A stretch of 64,000 nucleotides of DNA, from assembly GCA_017418975.1 (NCBI GenBank), contig JAFOMG010000002.1, positions 170,125-234,124 on the forward strand, read 5' to 3'. The notes under the pieces are model-generated. The model was not told the origin of the DNA. It did not search any database and saw nothing but the letters and a program-made list of their open reading frames with translations. Positions 24,903-32,136 of the stretch are shown here, in pieces (positions within the stretch are counted from its first letter, which is position 1; each line of letters opens with the position of its first letter). The position numbers and the translations under genes were made by a program. The DNA is from Sphingomonas sp. (GTDB taxonomy: Bacteria; Pseudomonadota; Alphaproteobacteria; Sphingomonadales; Sphingomonadaceae).

Positions 24903-25657
24903 CGCTGCCCCCCGACCTGGCGCTGCAGGCATCGGCCTTCTTCATCGTCTTCGCCCGGGTGGGCGCGGTGCTGATGCTGCTGCCCGTGTTCGGCGACGAC
25001 GCGATCCCCGGCCGCATCCGGCTGATGATCGCCTTCGCGCTGTCGGCGGCGATGTACGGCCTGGTCGGCGCCCCGGCCCGCGTGGCGGTGGAAGCCGGGG
25101 CGGCACTGCCCGCAGTGCTCGTCGCCGAGCTGATGACGGGCCTGGCCATGGGCATGATCGTCAAGATCCTGTTCTTCGCGGTCGCCATGGCGGGCTCGGT
25201 GATCTCGACCCAGATCGGCCTCTCCTCCGCGGTGATCTTCGACCCCGCGCAGAGCAGCGCGGCGCCGCAGCTCTCCAAGTTCGTCGCCATGGCCGCCGCG
25301 CTGGTGTGCATGGGCATGCAGGTCCATCACCTGTGGCTGGGCGCGATCGTGCACAGCTATCAGAGCTTCCCGGTCGGCGGGCTGCCGCCGGCGCATGATT
25401 TCGCCATGCTCGCGGTCGAGGCGATCGGCCGCTCGATGACGCTGGGGCTGAGCCTGGCCGCGCCCCTGCTCATCTACGGCATCGTCTTCAACGTCGCGCT
25501 CGGCCTGGCCGCGCGCGTCGCCCCGGCGATCCAGGTCTTCTTCATCGCCCAGCCGCTCAACCTGCTGCTCGGCATCAGCCTCACCGCCGCCACGCTCGGC
25601 ACCATGCTCACCTTCTTCGCCCGCGCCATGGGCGACGCGATGCAGGGAGGCTGGTGA
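24899..25657 (+). CDS. fliR: Flagellar export gate protein FliR
   Basis: 252 residues, several membrane helices. The N-terminal FFIVFARVGAVLMLLPVFGD and the middle SVISTQIGLSSAVIFDP are FliR motifs. It completes the FliPQR channel. The stop overlaps the flhB start. Confidence 0.95.
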   Translation: MTLPPDLALQASAFFIVFARVGAVLMLLPVFGDDAIPGRIRLMIAFALSAAMYGLVGAPARVAVEAGAALPAVLVAELMTGLAMGMIVKILFFAVAMAGSVISTQIGLSSAVIFDPAQSSAAPQLSKFVAMAAALVCMGMQVHHLWLGAIVHSYQSFPVGGLPPAHDFAMLAVEAIGRSMTLGLSLAAPLLIYGIVFNVALGLAARVAPAIQVFFIAQPLNLLLGISLTAATLGTMLTFFARAMGDAMQGGW

Positions 25658-26727
25658 TGTCGGGCGATACCGACCAGGACGACAAGACTCACGATCCGAC
25701 GGACAAGAAGCTCGAGGACGCGCGCGCCAAGGGCGATGTGCCGATGGCGCCCGAGATGCGCCACGCCGCGATCTTCGTCGGCATGCTCGTGGTGATGGGC
25801 GGCCTGGGCACCTATACGCTGCAGCTGATGGGCACGCTGTTCGTGCGCCTGTGGGGCAGCGCCGACGATTTCCGGATGGAGCCGCAGGGCGCCGAGAGCT
25901 TCGTGACCGGCGTGATGCGCGCCAGCGCCTTCGCGCTGCTACCGATCCTAGGCACGCTGTTCGGCATCGCGCTGCTGGGCGGCATCCTCCAGGGCCGGCC
26001 GATGCTCAGCTGGAGCCGAGTGAAGCCCAAATGGTCGAAGCTCAATCCCGCGAGCGGCGCCAAGCGCATGTTCGGCAAGCAGGCGATGATGGAGTTCGCC
26101 AAGACGCTGGCCAAGCTCTGCCTGGTCGGCGGCGTGGCGGCGTATCTGGCCTGGCCCCATGCCGCCACGATCGATGCGATGGTGGGCGCGGACCTGCAGC
26201 AGGTGGGCAGCGCCACGCACGGCATCGTCTATTCGATGCTCCGCCCGATCGCGATGCTGGTGGGTGCGCTCGCCCTGTTCGACTTCGTCTGGCAGCGCCG
26301 CACGTTCCTGCAGCGGATGCGCATGAGCCTCCAGGAGATCAAGGACGAGCACAAGCAGAGCGAGGGCGATCCCCACATCAAGGCGAAGGTCCGCCAGATC
26401 CAGATGCAGCGCTCGCGCGGCCGCATGATGCAGAACGTGCCCAAGGCCAGCGTGGTGATCACCAACCCGACCCATTATGCCGTGGCGCTGCACTATGACC
26501 ATGGCCAGATGGCGGCGCCGGTGGTGGTCGCCAAGGGCGTCGACGGGATCGCGCTCAAGATTCGCGAGATCGCGGGCGAGCACGGCATCCCGCTGGTCGA
26601 GAACCGCCCCCTCGCCCGCGCGCTCTATGCCAGCGCCGAGATCGATCGCCCGATCCCGGTGGAACATTATGCCGCGGTCGCCGAAGTGATCAGCTATGTG
26701 CTGAGGATCGCGAAGAAGCGGCGTTGA
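25657..26727 (+). CDS. flhB: Flagellar export switch protein FlhB
   Basis: 356 residues from the ATG at 25657; a GTG one codon earlier is possible. Four membrane helices are followed by the cytoplasmic domain with the autocleavage motif NPTH in VVITNPTHYAVAL and DQ-like substrate-switch sequences after it. FlhB changes export specificity from hook to filament with FliK (encoded at 42625). The charged N-terminus EDDKTHDPTDKKLEDAR-like region is family-typical. Confidence 0.96.
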   Translation: MSGDTDQDDKTHDPTDKKLEDARAKGDVPMAPEMRHAAIFVGMLVVMGGLGTYTLQLMGTLFVRLWGSADDFRMEPQGAESFVTGVMRASAFALLPILGTLFGIALLGGILQGRPMLSWSRVKPKWSKLNPASGAKRMFGKQAMMEFAKTLAKLCLVGGVAAYLAWPHAATIDAMVGADLQQVGSATHGIVYSMLRPIAMLVGALALFDFVWQRRTFLQRMRMSLQEIKDEHKQSEGDPHIKAKVRQIQMQRSRGRMMQNVPKASVVITNPTHYAVALHYDHGQMAAPVVVAKGVDGIALKIREIAGEHGIPLVENRPLARALYASAEIDRPIPVEHYAAVAEVISYVLRIAKKRR

Positions 26728-26758
26728 GCGCCCCTTCCCCGCGATACTTCGGACTTCC

Positions 26759-28060
26759 TCAGAACTTCAGCCGCGCCCCCGCCGAGAGCACGATGGCATG
26801 GGCGTCGCGCAGCTCGCCATCGGTGAGGATCGGCGTCTGCGCGGCGGTGCCGGCATAGGCGGCGGTCACGCGGTCGATCGGCGCGTCGGCGAAGGTGACA
26901 TAATTGGCGGCCAGGTCGAACGAGAGCTTCTTGTTCGCCGCGAGGCTGCCGCCCACGCCGAAGTTCCAGCGGTTCGAATCCGGCACCCGGGCATCGCGCT
27001 CGCCGTCCTGGGTCGGCGTGATCGCGCGCTGGACGCCGGCGCGCAGCGTCACCTTGGGCGACAGGGCATAGTCGACGCCGCCGGCATAGCTCCAGCTGGT
27101 GCGGTAGTTCTCGGGGATCGCCTGGTTGACCGGCGCGCCCAGGCGGATCGCGTCGAACTTGTCCCAGCCATAGCGGATCACCTGCGCGTTCAGGGTCAGC
27201 TTGTCGGTGGCGGCGAAGCGGGCGCCGACGATCGCCTGGGACGGGGTGTAGAACTTCGCCTGGACGCCCGAGAGCTGCATGTTCGACGTGGCGAGCGGGC
27301 CGACCAGGCCCGAGACGGTGAGGTCGCCCTTCAGCGTGTGCTCGATCGCCGACTTGTAGCTGAGGCCCAGGGTGAAGCGGCGCGAGTGCAGCTGCACGCC
27401 CGCGGTCCAGCCGAGATCCCAGCCGTCGCCCTTAAGCTCCTGATGCCCGTCGGGCAGCACCGCCGCCAGATTCGGCAGCGCATTGCTGAGGCTGGCATCG
27501 GTATATTCGATGTTCAGCCCGGCGCCGACGCGCAGCCAGTCGGTCACCGCCACGCCGATGCTGGGCTGGATGTCGATCGTGCGCAGCTTCGTCCGGTCGG
27601 CGCTGTAGCGTGCCCAGCTGTCCGCCGGATAGTCGGTGGTGAAGCTGTAGGGCGAGGTGATCGACACGCCGAGCGCGATGCGATCGTTCAGCGGCACGGC
27701 GATCGCGCCCGAGGGGAGCACGCCGTTGTTGATCGGATTGCGGGTGACCCCGTTGCCGCCCACCGGCGCGGGCGGCTGGCCCGGGCGGACGATCAGCGTG
27801 CCGCTGTCGGCAACCTCGCCGCGCGGCAGGATGACCGAGGCGGAGATCGTCGCGTCGCCACTATCGATGCCGCCGATCGCGGCGGGGTTCCACCAGAGCG
27901 ACGCGGCGCCGGTATCGGCGGCCTCGCCCGAAAAGGCACGGCCGGCCGCGCGGGCCGATTGTTCCTGGAGATAGAAGGCCTGGGCCTGGGCAGCCTGGGA
28001 GAAGCCGAGCAGCGCGGTCAGCGCGCTGCCGGCGGCCAGCGAATATTTGAAGGGGGACAT
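26759..28060 (-). CDS. FadL/OmpP1-type outer membrane transporter for hydrophobic compounds
   Basis: 433 residues with a signal peptide (cleavage near AAQAQA) and the family start AFYLQEQSARAAGRAFSG...ASLWWNPAAIG, then FTTDYPADSWARY and a beta-barrel ending ALVLSAGARLKF-like, F last. FadL-type channels pass long-chain fatty acids or aromatic hydrocarbons. The gene lies between flhB and fliX without a flagellar-type box; it is probably transcribed with the DUF2147 gene or from a promoter near the GTACGCGTAC palindrome at 28074-28083. Confidence 0.9.
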   Translation of the reverse strand: MSPFKYSLAAGSALTALLGFSQAAQAQAFYLQEQSARAAGRAFSGEAADTGAASLWWNPAAIGGIDSGDATISASVILPRGEVADSGTLIVRPGQPPAPVGGNGVTRNPINNGVLPSGAIAVPLNDRIALGVSITSPYSFTTDYPADSWARYSADRTKLRTIDIQPSIGVAVTDWLRVGAGLNIEYTDASLSNALPNLAAVLPDGHQELKGDGWDLGWTAGVQLHSRRFTLGLSYKSAIEHTLKGDLTVSGLVGPLATSNMQLSGVQAKFYTPSQAIVGARFAATDKLTLNAQVIRYGWDKFDAIRLGAPVNQAIPENYRTSWSYAGGVDYALSPKVTLRAGVQRAITPTQDGERDARVPDSNRWNFGVGGSLAANKKLSFDLAANYVTFADAPIDRVTAAYAGTAAQTPILTDGELRDAHAIVLSAGARLKF

Positions 28061-28109
28061 CGGGGTAATCCTTGTACGCGTACGGATACTGAGAACTCGG
28101 AAACGCGCG

Positions 28110-28529
28110 TCAGCGCACGCGGGTCCAGGTCTGGGTGCGGCAGAAGGGCTTGAACACGCAGCCGCGCAGATTGAGCTGGTCGTTGCCGGTCATGGTGATC
28201 TCGGCGCTATAGGTCTTGCCGTCCTCGGCATTGTAGATCTTGCCGCCATACCAGCCGCCATTCTGCGCGCTGAAGCCGGACAGGATCTGCAGCCCCATCA
28301 GCTTGCGCGTGCGCAGCGCCGCGGTGCCGTTGTTGCTGTCGGGCAGGTTCGGATTGGTGCGCAACTTGTCCGACCCGACGATCTTGCCGCAGATCGACGC
28401 GCCGCACCGGGTGATCTCGACTATACCGTTGTGAACGGGGGTCTTCCAGCGGCCGACCACGGCATCGGCGGGCTGGAGCGCGGGGGCCGCCGCGACGGCA
28501 AGCCCCATCAGCAAAGCCAACATAGGCAT
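28110..28529 (-). CDS. DUF2147 family periplasmic protein
   Basis: 138 residues from the ATG with GAGGAG before it. A signal peptide (to about residue 20) is followed by VGRWKTPVHNGIVEITRCGASICGKIVGSD and GGWYGGKIYNAEDGKTYSAEITM, the DUF2147 pattern, with Cys pairs including CVFKPFC. The function of the family is unknown; it is thought to be a lipocalin-like fold. It is 49 bases upstream of the FadL-type gene in the same direction. Confidence 0.85.
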   Translation of the reverse strand: MPMLALLMGLAVAAAPALQPADAVVGRWKTPVHNGIVEITRCGASICGKIVGSDKLRTNPNLPDSNNGTAALRTRKLMGLQILSGFSAQNGGWYGGKIYNAEDGKTYSAEITMTGNDQLNLRGCVFKPFCRTQTWTRVR

Positions 28530-28706
28530 ACTCTCCTCGAGGGAACTCCATGCCGCGCTCTGCCGGCCGGTCATGGAAGGAACGGCATCGCGCTTTCGAA
28601 CGCGAAACCGGTGGCGCCTCCCTAGGTTCCAAAAATCCGGTATGCAATTGCGTTCGGATTTGAAACTGAAAAGCCGAGGATGCCGTAGCGGAATGAAGGG
28701 GGCGGA

Positions 28707-29135
28707 TCAGGCCTTGAGATCGAGCTTGGCCAGTTCGACTCGGACGCGCAGCTCGATATCGGAGAGGATCGCGGCGAGCGCGGGATCGTCGGTGCGCTCG
28801 AAAGTCTCGGACCATTCGACGATCGCCTGGAGCCGCGCCGGGCTGACCACCCCGGCGACCAGCTCGCGATGGAGCTGGTCGAGCATGTCGATGCCGCGCT
28901 GGGCATCGACCGCCTGCTTGCGGCGGCGCTCGATCATCGGATCGGCGGCGGCGAGCGTGACGAGCATCGCGACCGAGGGGTTGAGCGCCTGGGTGGTTCC
29001 CGCGCCGGCTCCCGGGGGCAGGGGCGCCGGTGCAGCCGGGGCTTCCCCCTCCCCCACCGAGAAGCCGGACGCGACCTTGGGCAGCGCCGCCATCAGGCTG
29101 TGCAGCAAGGGTGCCTGCAGGTTCTCGATCCGCAC
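28707..29135 (-). CDS. fliX: Flagellar assembly regulator FliX
   Basis: 142 residues from a GTG with GGAGG ten bases upstream. The C-terminal half RRRKQAVDAQRGIDMLDQLHRELVAGVVSPARL... ending ELRVRVELAKLDLKA follows the FliX pattern. In Caulobacter FliX couples basal-body assembly to the activity of FlbD. A FlbD homologue is encoded at 38962, so both halves of that checkpoint are present, although the FlbD here looks unable to work with sigma-54. fliX is divergent from flgI. Confidence 0.85.
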   Translation of the reverse strand: MRIENLQAPLLHSLMAALPKVASGFSVGEGEAPAAPAPLPPGAGAGTTQALNPSVAMLVTLAAADPMIERRRKQAVDAQRGIDMLDQLHRELVAGVVSPARLQAIVEWSETFERTDDPALAAILSDIELRVRVELAKLDLKA

Positions 29136-29174
29136 GAAAACTCGTCCTCCGGGCCCGCATGGCCCTTCTTCTAT

Positions 29175-29202
29175 CCTATAAGAGAATTATCGGAAATTTT
29201 CC
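29175..29202. promoter_or_regulatory. Divergent fliX/flgI promoter region with ftr-like palindrome
   Basis: Plus-strand box CCTATAAG (29175-29182) faces flgI. Minus-strand GATAAT (29186-29191) faces fliX. Immediately beside it lies GGAAATTTTCC (29192-29202), an 11-bp palindrome of ftr-like shape. For flgI this site would fall just after the transcription start, a position suited to repression. Confidence 0.5.
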
Positions 29203-29217
29203 ACTTCCAGGGGTTAT

Positions 29218-30321
29218 ATGCCGCGCTTCGCCGCTTCCATGATCGCCCTACTGCTGAGCCTGGGCCTCGCACCGGCCGCCATGGCCCAGACGCGGATCAA
29301 GGACGTCGTCAACGTCGAGAACGTCCGCGACAACCAGCTAGTCGGCTATGGCCTGGTCGTCGGCCTGGCCGGCACGGGCGATCGCCTGCGCAACACGCCG
29401 TTCACCGAGGAATCGATGCAGGCCATGCTCGAGCGCATGGGCGTGAACATCCGCGGGACCGAGATGAAGACGCAGAACGTCGCCGCCGTCTCGATCACCG
29501 CGACGATGCCGCCCTTCGCCCGCTCGGGCTCGCGGATCGACGTCCAGGTCTCGGCGCTGGGCGACGCGACCAGCCTGCAGGGCGGGACGCTGATCGTCTC
29601 GTCGCTGCGCGGCCTCGATGGCGAGATCTATGCGGTGGCGCAGGGCAATGTCGCGGTCTCCGGCTTCAAGGGCCAGGGTGCCGCCGCCAGCGTGAGCCGG
29701 GGCGTGACCACTTCCGCCCGCATCGCCGGCGGCGCGATTATCGAGCGCGAGGTGCCCTATTCGCTCCTCTCGGCCAATGGCCTGAAGCTGGCGCTCAAGA
29801 ACCCCGACTTCGCCACCGCCGATCGCATCGCCGGCGCGATCAACGCCAAATATCCGGGCAGCGCCGCGGTGCTGGACCCGGCGACCGTGCAGCTCACGGC
29901 GGGTTCGAACTTCGTCGGCAACGTGATCGACCTGGTCACCCGCATCGGCGAACTGTCGGTCAAGGTCGACCAGCCGGCGCGCGTGGTGATCAACGAAGCC
30001 TCGGGCACGGTGGTGATGAACGCCGATGTGCGGATCACGCCGGTGGCGATCGCCCAGGGCGGCCTGACCATCACCGTCACCGAAAGCCCGCAGGTCTCGC
30101 AGCCGGCACCGTTCTCGAACGGCCAGACCACGGTGGTGCCGCGCACCAACGTGCAGGTGAACGACGGCAACGGCGCCAGCCTGGCGATGATCGACGGCGC
30201 CAGCCTGCAGACGCTGGTGAGCGGGCTCAACACGCTGGGCGTCTCCCCGCGCGACCTGATCACCATCCTTCAGGCGATCAAGAGCGCCGGCGCCCTCCAG
30301 GCCGATATCGAGGTGCAGTGA
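29218..30321 (+). CDS. flgI: Flagellar P-ring protein FlgI
   Basis: 367 residues with a signal peptide ending MAQT. RIKDVVNVENVRDNQLVGYGLVVGLAGTGD and NVAAVSITATMPPFARSGSRIDV are diagnostic for FlgI. It forms the periplasmic P ring around the rod. It overlaps flgJ by one base. Confidence 0.97.
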   Translation: MPRFAASMIALLLSLGLAPAAMAQTRIKDVVNVENVRDNQLVGYGLVVGLAGTGDRLRNTPFTEESMQAMLERMGVNIRGTEMKTQNVAAVSITATMPPFARSGSRIDVQVSALGDATSLQGGTLIVSSLRGLDGEIYAVAQGNVAVSGFKGQGAAASVSRGVTTSARIAGGAIIEREVPYSLLSANGLKLALKNPDFATADRIAGAINAKYPGSAAVLDPATVQLTAGSNFVGNVIDLVTRIGELSVKVDQPARVVINEASGTVVMNADVRITPVAIAQGGLTITVTESPQVSQPAPFSNGQTTVVPRTNVQVNDGNGASLAMIDGASLQTLVSGLNTLGVSPRDLITILQAIKSAGALQADIEVQ

Positions 30322-30623
30322 TGCGCGACGTGACTTCCGCCACCGGGCCGCAGATCCCGGCCGCGACGAACAATCCGAAGCTCGACGCCAAGAACCGCGA
30401 GACCGCGAAGAATTTCGAGGCGGTGTTCCTCGGCCAGATGACCCAGCTCATGCTCGAGAGCGTGCAGCAGGGCGACGGGGCATTCTCCGGCGGGCATGGC
30501 GAGGAAATGTTCCGCGGCATCATGGCCGAGAAGCTGGGCAACGCGATCGCCGATCGCGGCGGCATCGGCCTGGCGCCGGTGGTGCTCGACCAGATCATCA
30601 AGCTCCAACAGGGTAACAAGTAA
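30321..30623 (+). CDS. flgJ: Rod-binding protein FlgJ, N-terminal domain only
   Basis: 100 residues. AKNFEAVFLGQMTQLMLESV and GGHGEEMFRGIMAEKLGNAIADRGGIGLA match the rod-capping domain of FlgJ. The C-terminal muramidase found in enterobacterial FlgJ is absent, as is usual in alphaproteobacteria. A separate transglycosylase gene at 62581 could supply that activity. Confidence 0.92.
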   Translation: MRDVTSATGPQIPAATNNPKLDAKNRETAKNFEAVFLGQMTQLMLESVQQGDGAFSGGHGEEMFRGIMAEKLGNAIADRGGIGLAPVVLDQIIKLQQGNK

Positions 30624-31049
30624 ATGACCGAGCAGCTCATCGACGCGATGGTGTCCCTCACCCAGATCATGGAGGAGGAGAGCGATCGGCTGGGCCGGGG
30701 CCCCTATTTCCCCGAGCTGCCCGAGATCGCCCAGGCCAAGCTGCGCCTCACCGGCCGGATCGAGGCCGAAGTGGCGCGAATGAAGCGCGAGGCGCCCGAC
30801 GACTGGGCCGAACGCCTCGACCCCGAAGCGCGCGCGACGCTGGCCGAGGCCAGCCGCGGCCTGCGTGAGGCCTCGGCCGTCAATGCCCGGATCCTCGCGC
30901 GCCAGATCGAGCTCTCGGTCGAGATGATGGGCGCGATCGCCGCCGAGGCGCAGCGCCTGACCGGCAGCCGCAGCATGACCTATGGCGCCTGTGGCGGCCT
31001 GGGCGGGATGGACGCTCCGGCGCCGATCTCGATCAACGCGCGGCTCTGA
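30624..31049 (+). CDS. flgN: FlgN-type chaperone for hook-filament junction proteins
   Basis: 141 residues, starting directly after the flgJ stop. A long amphipathic helical protein with MVSLTQIMEEESDRLGRGPYFPELPEIAQAK-like beginning and a second helix near residues 70-105, the FlgN pattern. FlgN escorts FlgK and FlgL, both encoded in this window, to the export gate. Confidence 0.8.
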   Translation: MTEQLIDAMVSLTQIMEEESDRLGRGPYFPELPEIAQAKLRLTGRIEAEVARMKREAPDDWAERLDPEARATLAEASRGLREASAVNARILARQIELSVEMMGAIAAEAQRLTGSRSMTYGACGGLGGMDAPAPISINARL

Positions 31050-31106
31050 TCCTCCTGCGCCGGGCCGCGCTTCCAGGGCGCGGAAGTTTCCGAAGTTTGC
31101 ACCATC

Positions 31107-31148
31107 GGGGCGTGTGCGGCGGCGGGAAACCGGCGCCGCACACGCCCC
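31107..31148 (+). terminator. Hairpin terminator after flgI-flgJ-flgN
   Basis: GGGGCGTGTGCGGCG and CGCCGCACACGCCCC form a perfect 15-bp stem with a 12-base loop. There is no T-run, so it may act as an mRNA 3' end stabiliser. Confidence 0.6.
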
Positions 31149-31204
31149 TCGATCCCCCGGTAGAAGGGCGGGCCGGCGGCCGGACCGCATTGCAGGAGCT
31201 CAAT

Positions 31205-31246
31205 AGCCCTCTCCCGCTTGCGGGAGAGGGTTGGGTGAGGGTGCGA
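31205..31246. repeat. Left inverted repeat of the DUF559 cassette (family C)
   Basis: A 42-base element holding the palindrome CCCTCTCCCGC/GCGGGAGAGGG plus a GGGTGAGGGT tail. It recurs in inverted orientation at 31613-31659. Confidence 0.8.
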
Positions 31247-31265
31247 CCTGGGTTATCCTGCTCAA

Positions 31266-31661
31266 GTGCCCGCGATCAGACCCACCAATCCGCATGCTCG
31301 GCGCCTTCGGAGAGAGGCAACCGATGTCGAACGGAAACTATGGTCGGCACTCCGCAACCGCCAGATCGACAATCATAAATTCCGATTTCAGGCAACGATC
31401 GGTCCGTTCGTCGTCGATTTCCTGTCCGCGGAGAAGCGGCTCGTGGTGGAGTTGGACGGCAGCCAGCACGGCGCCGAAGTCGATCGCAGGCGCACCGCAT
31501 ATCTAGAGCATTCGGGCTACACGCTGATCCGATTCTGGAACAGCGACGTCATCGATAACTTCGATGGGGTTCTGGAAGCGATCCGACTGAAATTGGACTC
31601 ATTGCCCGCTGCTCGCACCTCACCCTCACCCAACCCTCTGCCGCAAGCGGGAGAGGGCTAA
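31266..31661 (+). CDS. DUF559 endonuclease-domain protein
   Basis: 131 residues from a GTG. The core ATDVERKLWSALRNRQ...FRFQATIGPFVVDFLSAEKRLVVELDGSQH...YTLIRFWNSDV matches the DUF559/Vsr-like nuclease fold, with the candidate catalytic D and E-x-D residues in VVDF and VVELDG. The C-terminal residues SPSPNPLPQAGEG are encoded by the inverted repeat itself. The gene plus its flanking repeats form a compact cassette between two flagellar operons and look like a mobile insert. No activity has been established for the family that I can cite here. Confidence 0.8.
   Translation: MPAIRPTNPHARRLRREATDVERKLWSALRNRQIDNHKFRFQATIGPFVVDFLSAEKRLVVELDGSQHGAEVDRRRTAYLEHSGYTLIRFWNSDVIDNFDGVLEAIRLKLDSLPAARTSPSPNPLPQAGEG
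31613..31659. repeat. Right inverted repeat of the DUF559 cassette (family C)
   Basis: Nearly the reverse complement of 31205-31246, with a five-base insertion near its outer part and one substitution. It overlaps the last codons of the DUF559 gene. Confidence 0.8.
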
Positions 31662-31662
31662 G

Positions 31663-31692
31663 AAAAAGGGCCCGCGATCGCCTCGCGGGCCC
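31663..31692 (-). terminator. Terminator of the flgB operon
   Basis: On the minus strand GGGCCCGCGA pairs with TCGCGGGCCC and is followed by TTTTT. Confidence 0.85.
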
Positions 31693-31717
31693 CATGTTCT
31701 TCGGTTCGAGGAGAAAC

Positions 31718-32134
31718 CTACCCGCCCTTCCCCACGGCCGTCTTCAGCATGCTCAGCTGCTTGCGGTAGAGGTTGGTCATCGCGGAGAAATCCGCCTGGA
31801 CCTGGCCGAGCTTGAGCAGCTGGTCTTCCAGCGTGACGTTGTTGCCGTCGGGCTTGGTCTCGCTGATGTCCTTGTCGAGCACGATGCCGGCGCCGGCCGG
31901 CTGGATCGCGCCCAGCCCCTTCATGCCGGCGGTCAGCTCGACGCGCGGCTTGGCGACGCGGATGCCGCCGGTGCCGGAATTACCCAGCAGGTCGGAGAAA
32001 TCGGCATCCTCCACCATGCGCGCCTTGAAGCCCGGAGTCTCGCTGTTGGCGATGTTCTGGGCGATCACGCGCTGGCGATCGGAGAGCGTCTCCATCTGGC
32101 GGCGGATGCCGGAGAGGATCGGGGGCATGTCCAT
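31718..32134 (-). CDS. flgB: Flagellar proximal rod protein FlgB
   Basis: 138 residues. RQRVIAQNIANSETPGFKARMVEDADF is the FlgB/rod N-terminal motif. It begins two bases after the stop of the large propeller-like protein gene and ends this minus-strand operon. Its separation from flgC is unusual. Confidence 0.92.
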   Translation of the reverse strand: MDMPPILSGIRRQMETLSDRQRVIAQNIANSETPGFKARMVEDADFSDLLGNSGTGGIRVAKPRVELTAGMKGLGAIQPAGAGIVLDKDISETKPDGNNVTLEDQLLKLGQVQADFSAMTNLYRKQLSMLKTAVGKGG

Positions 32135-32136
32135 GA

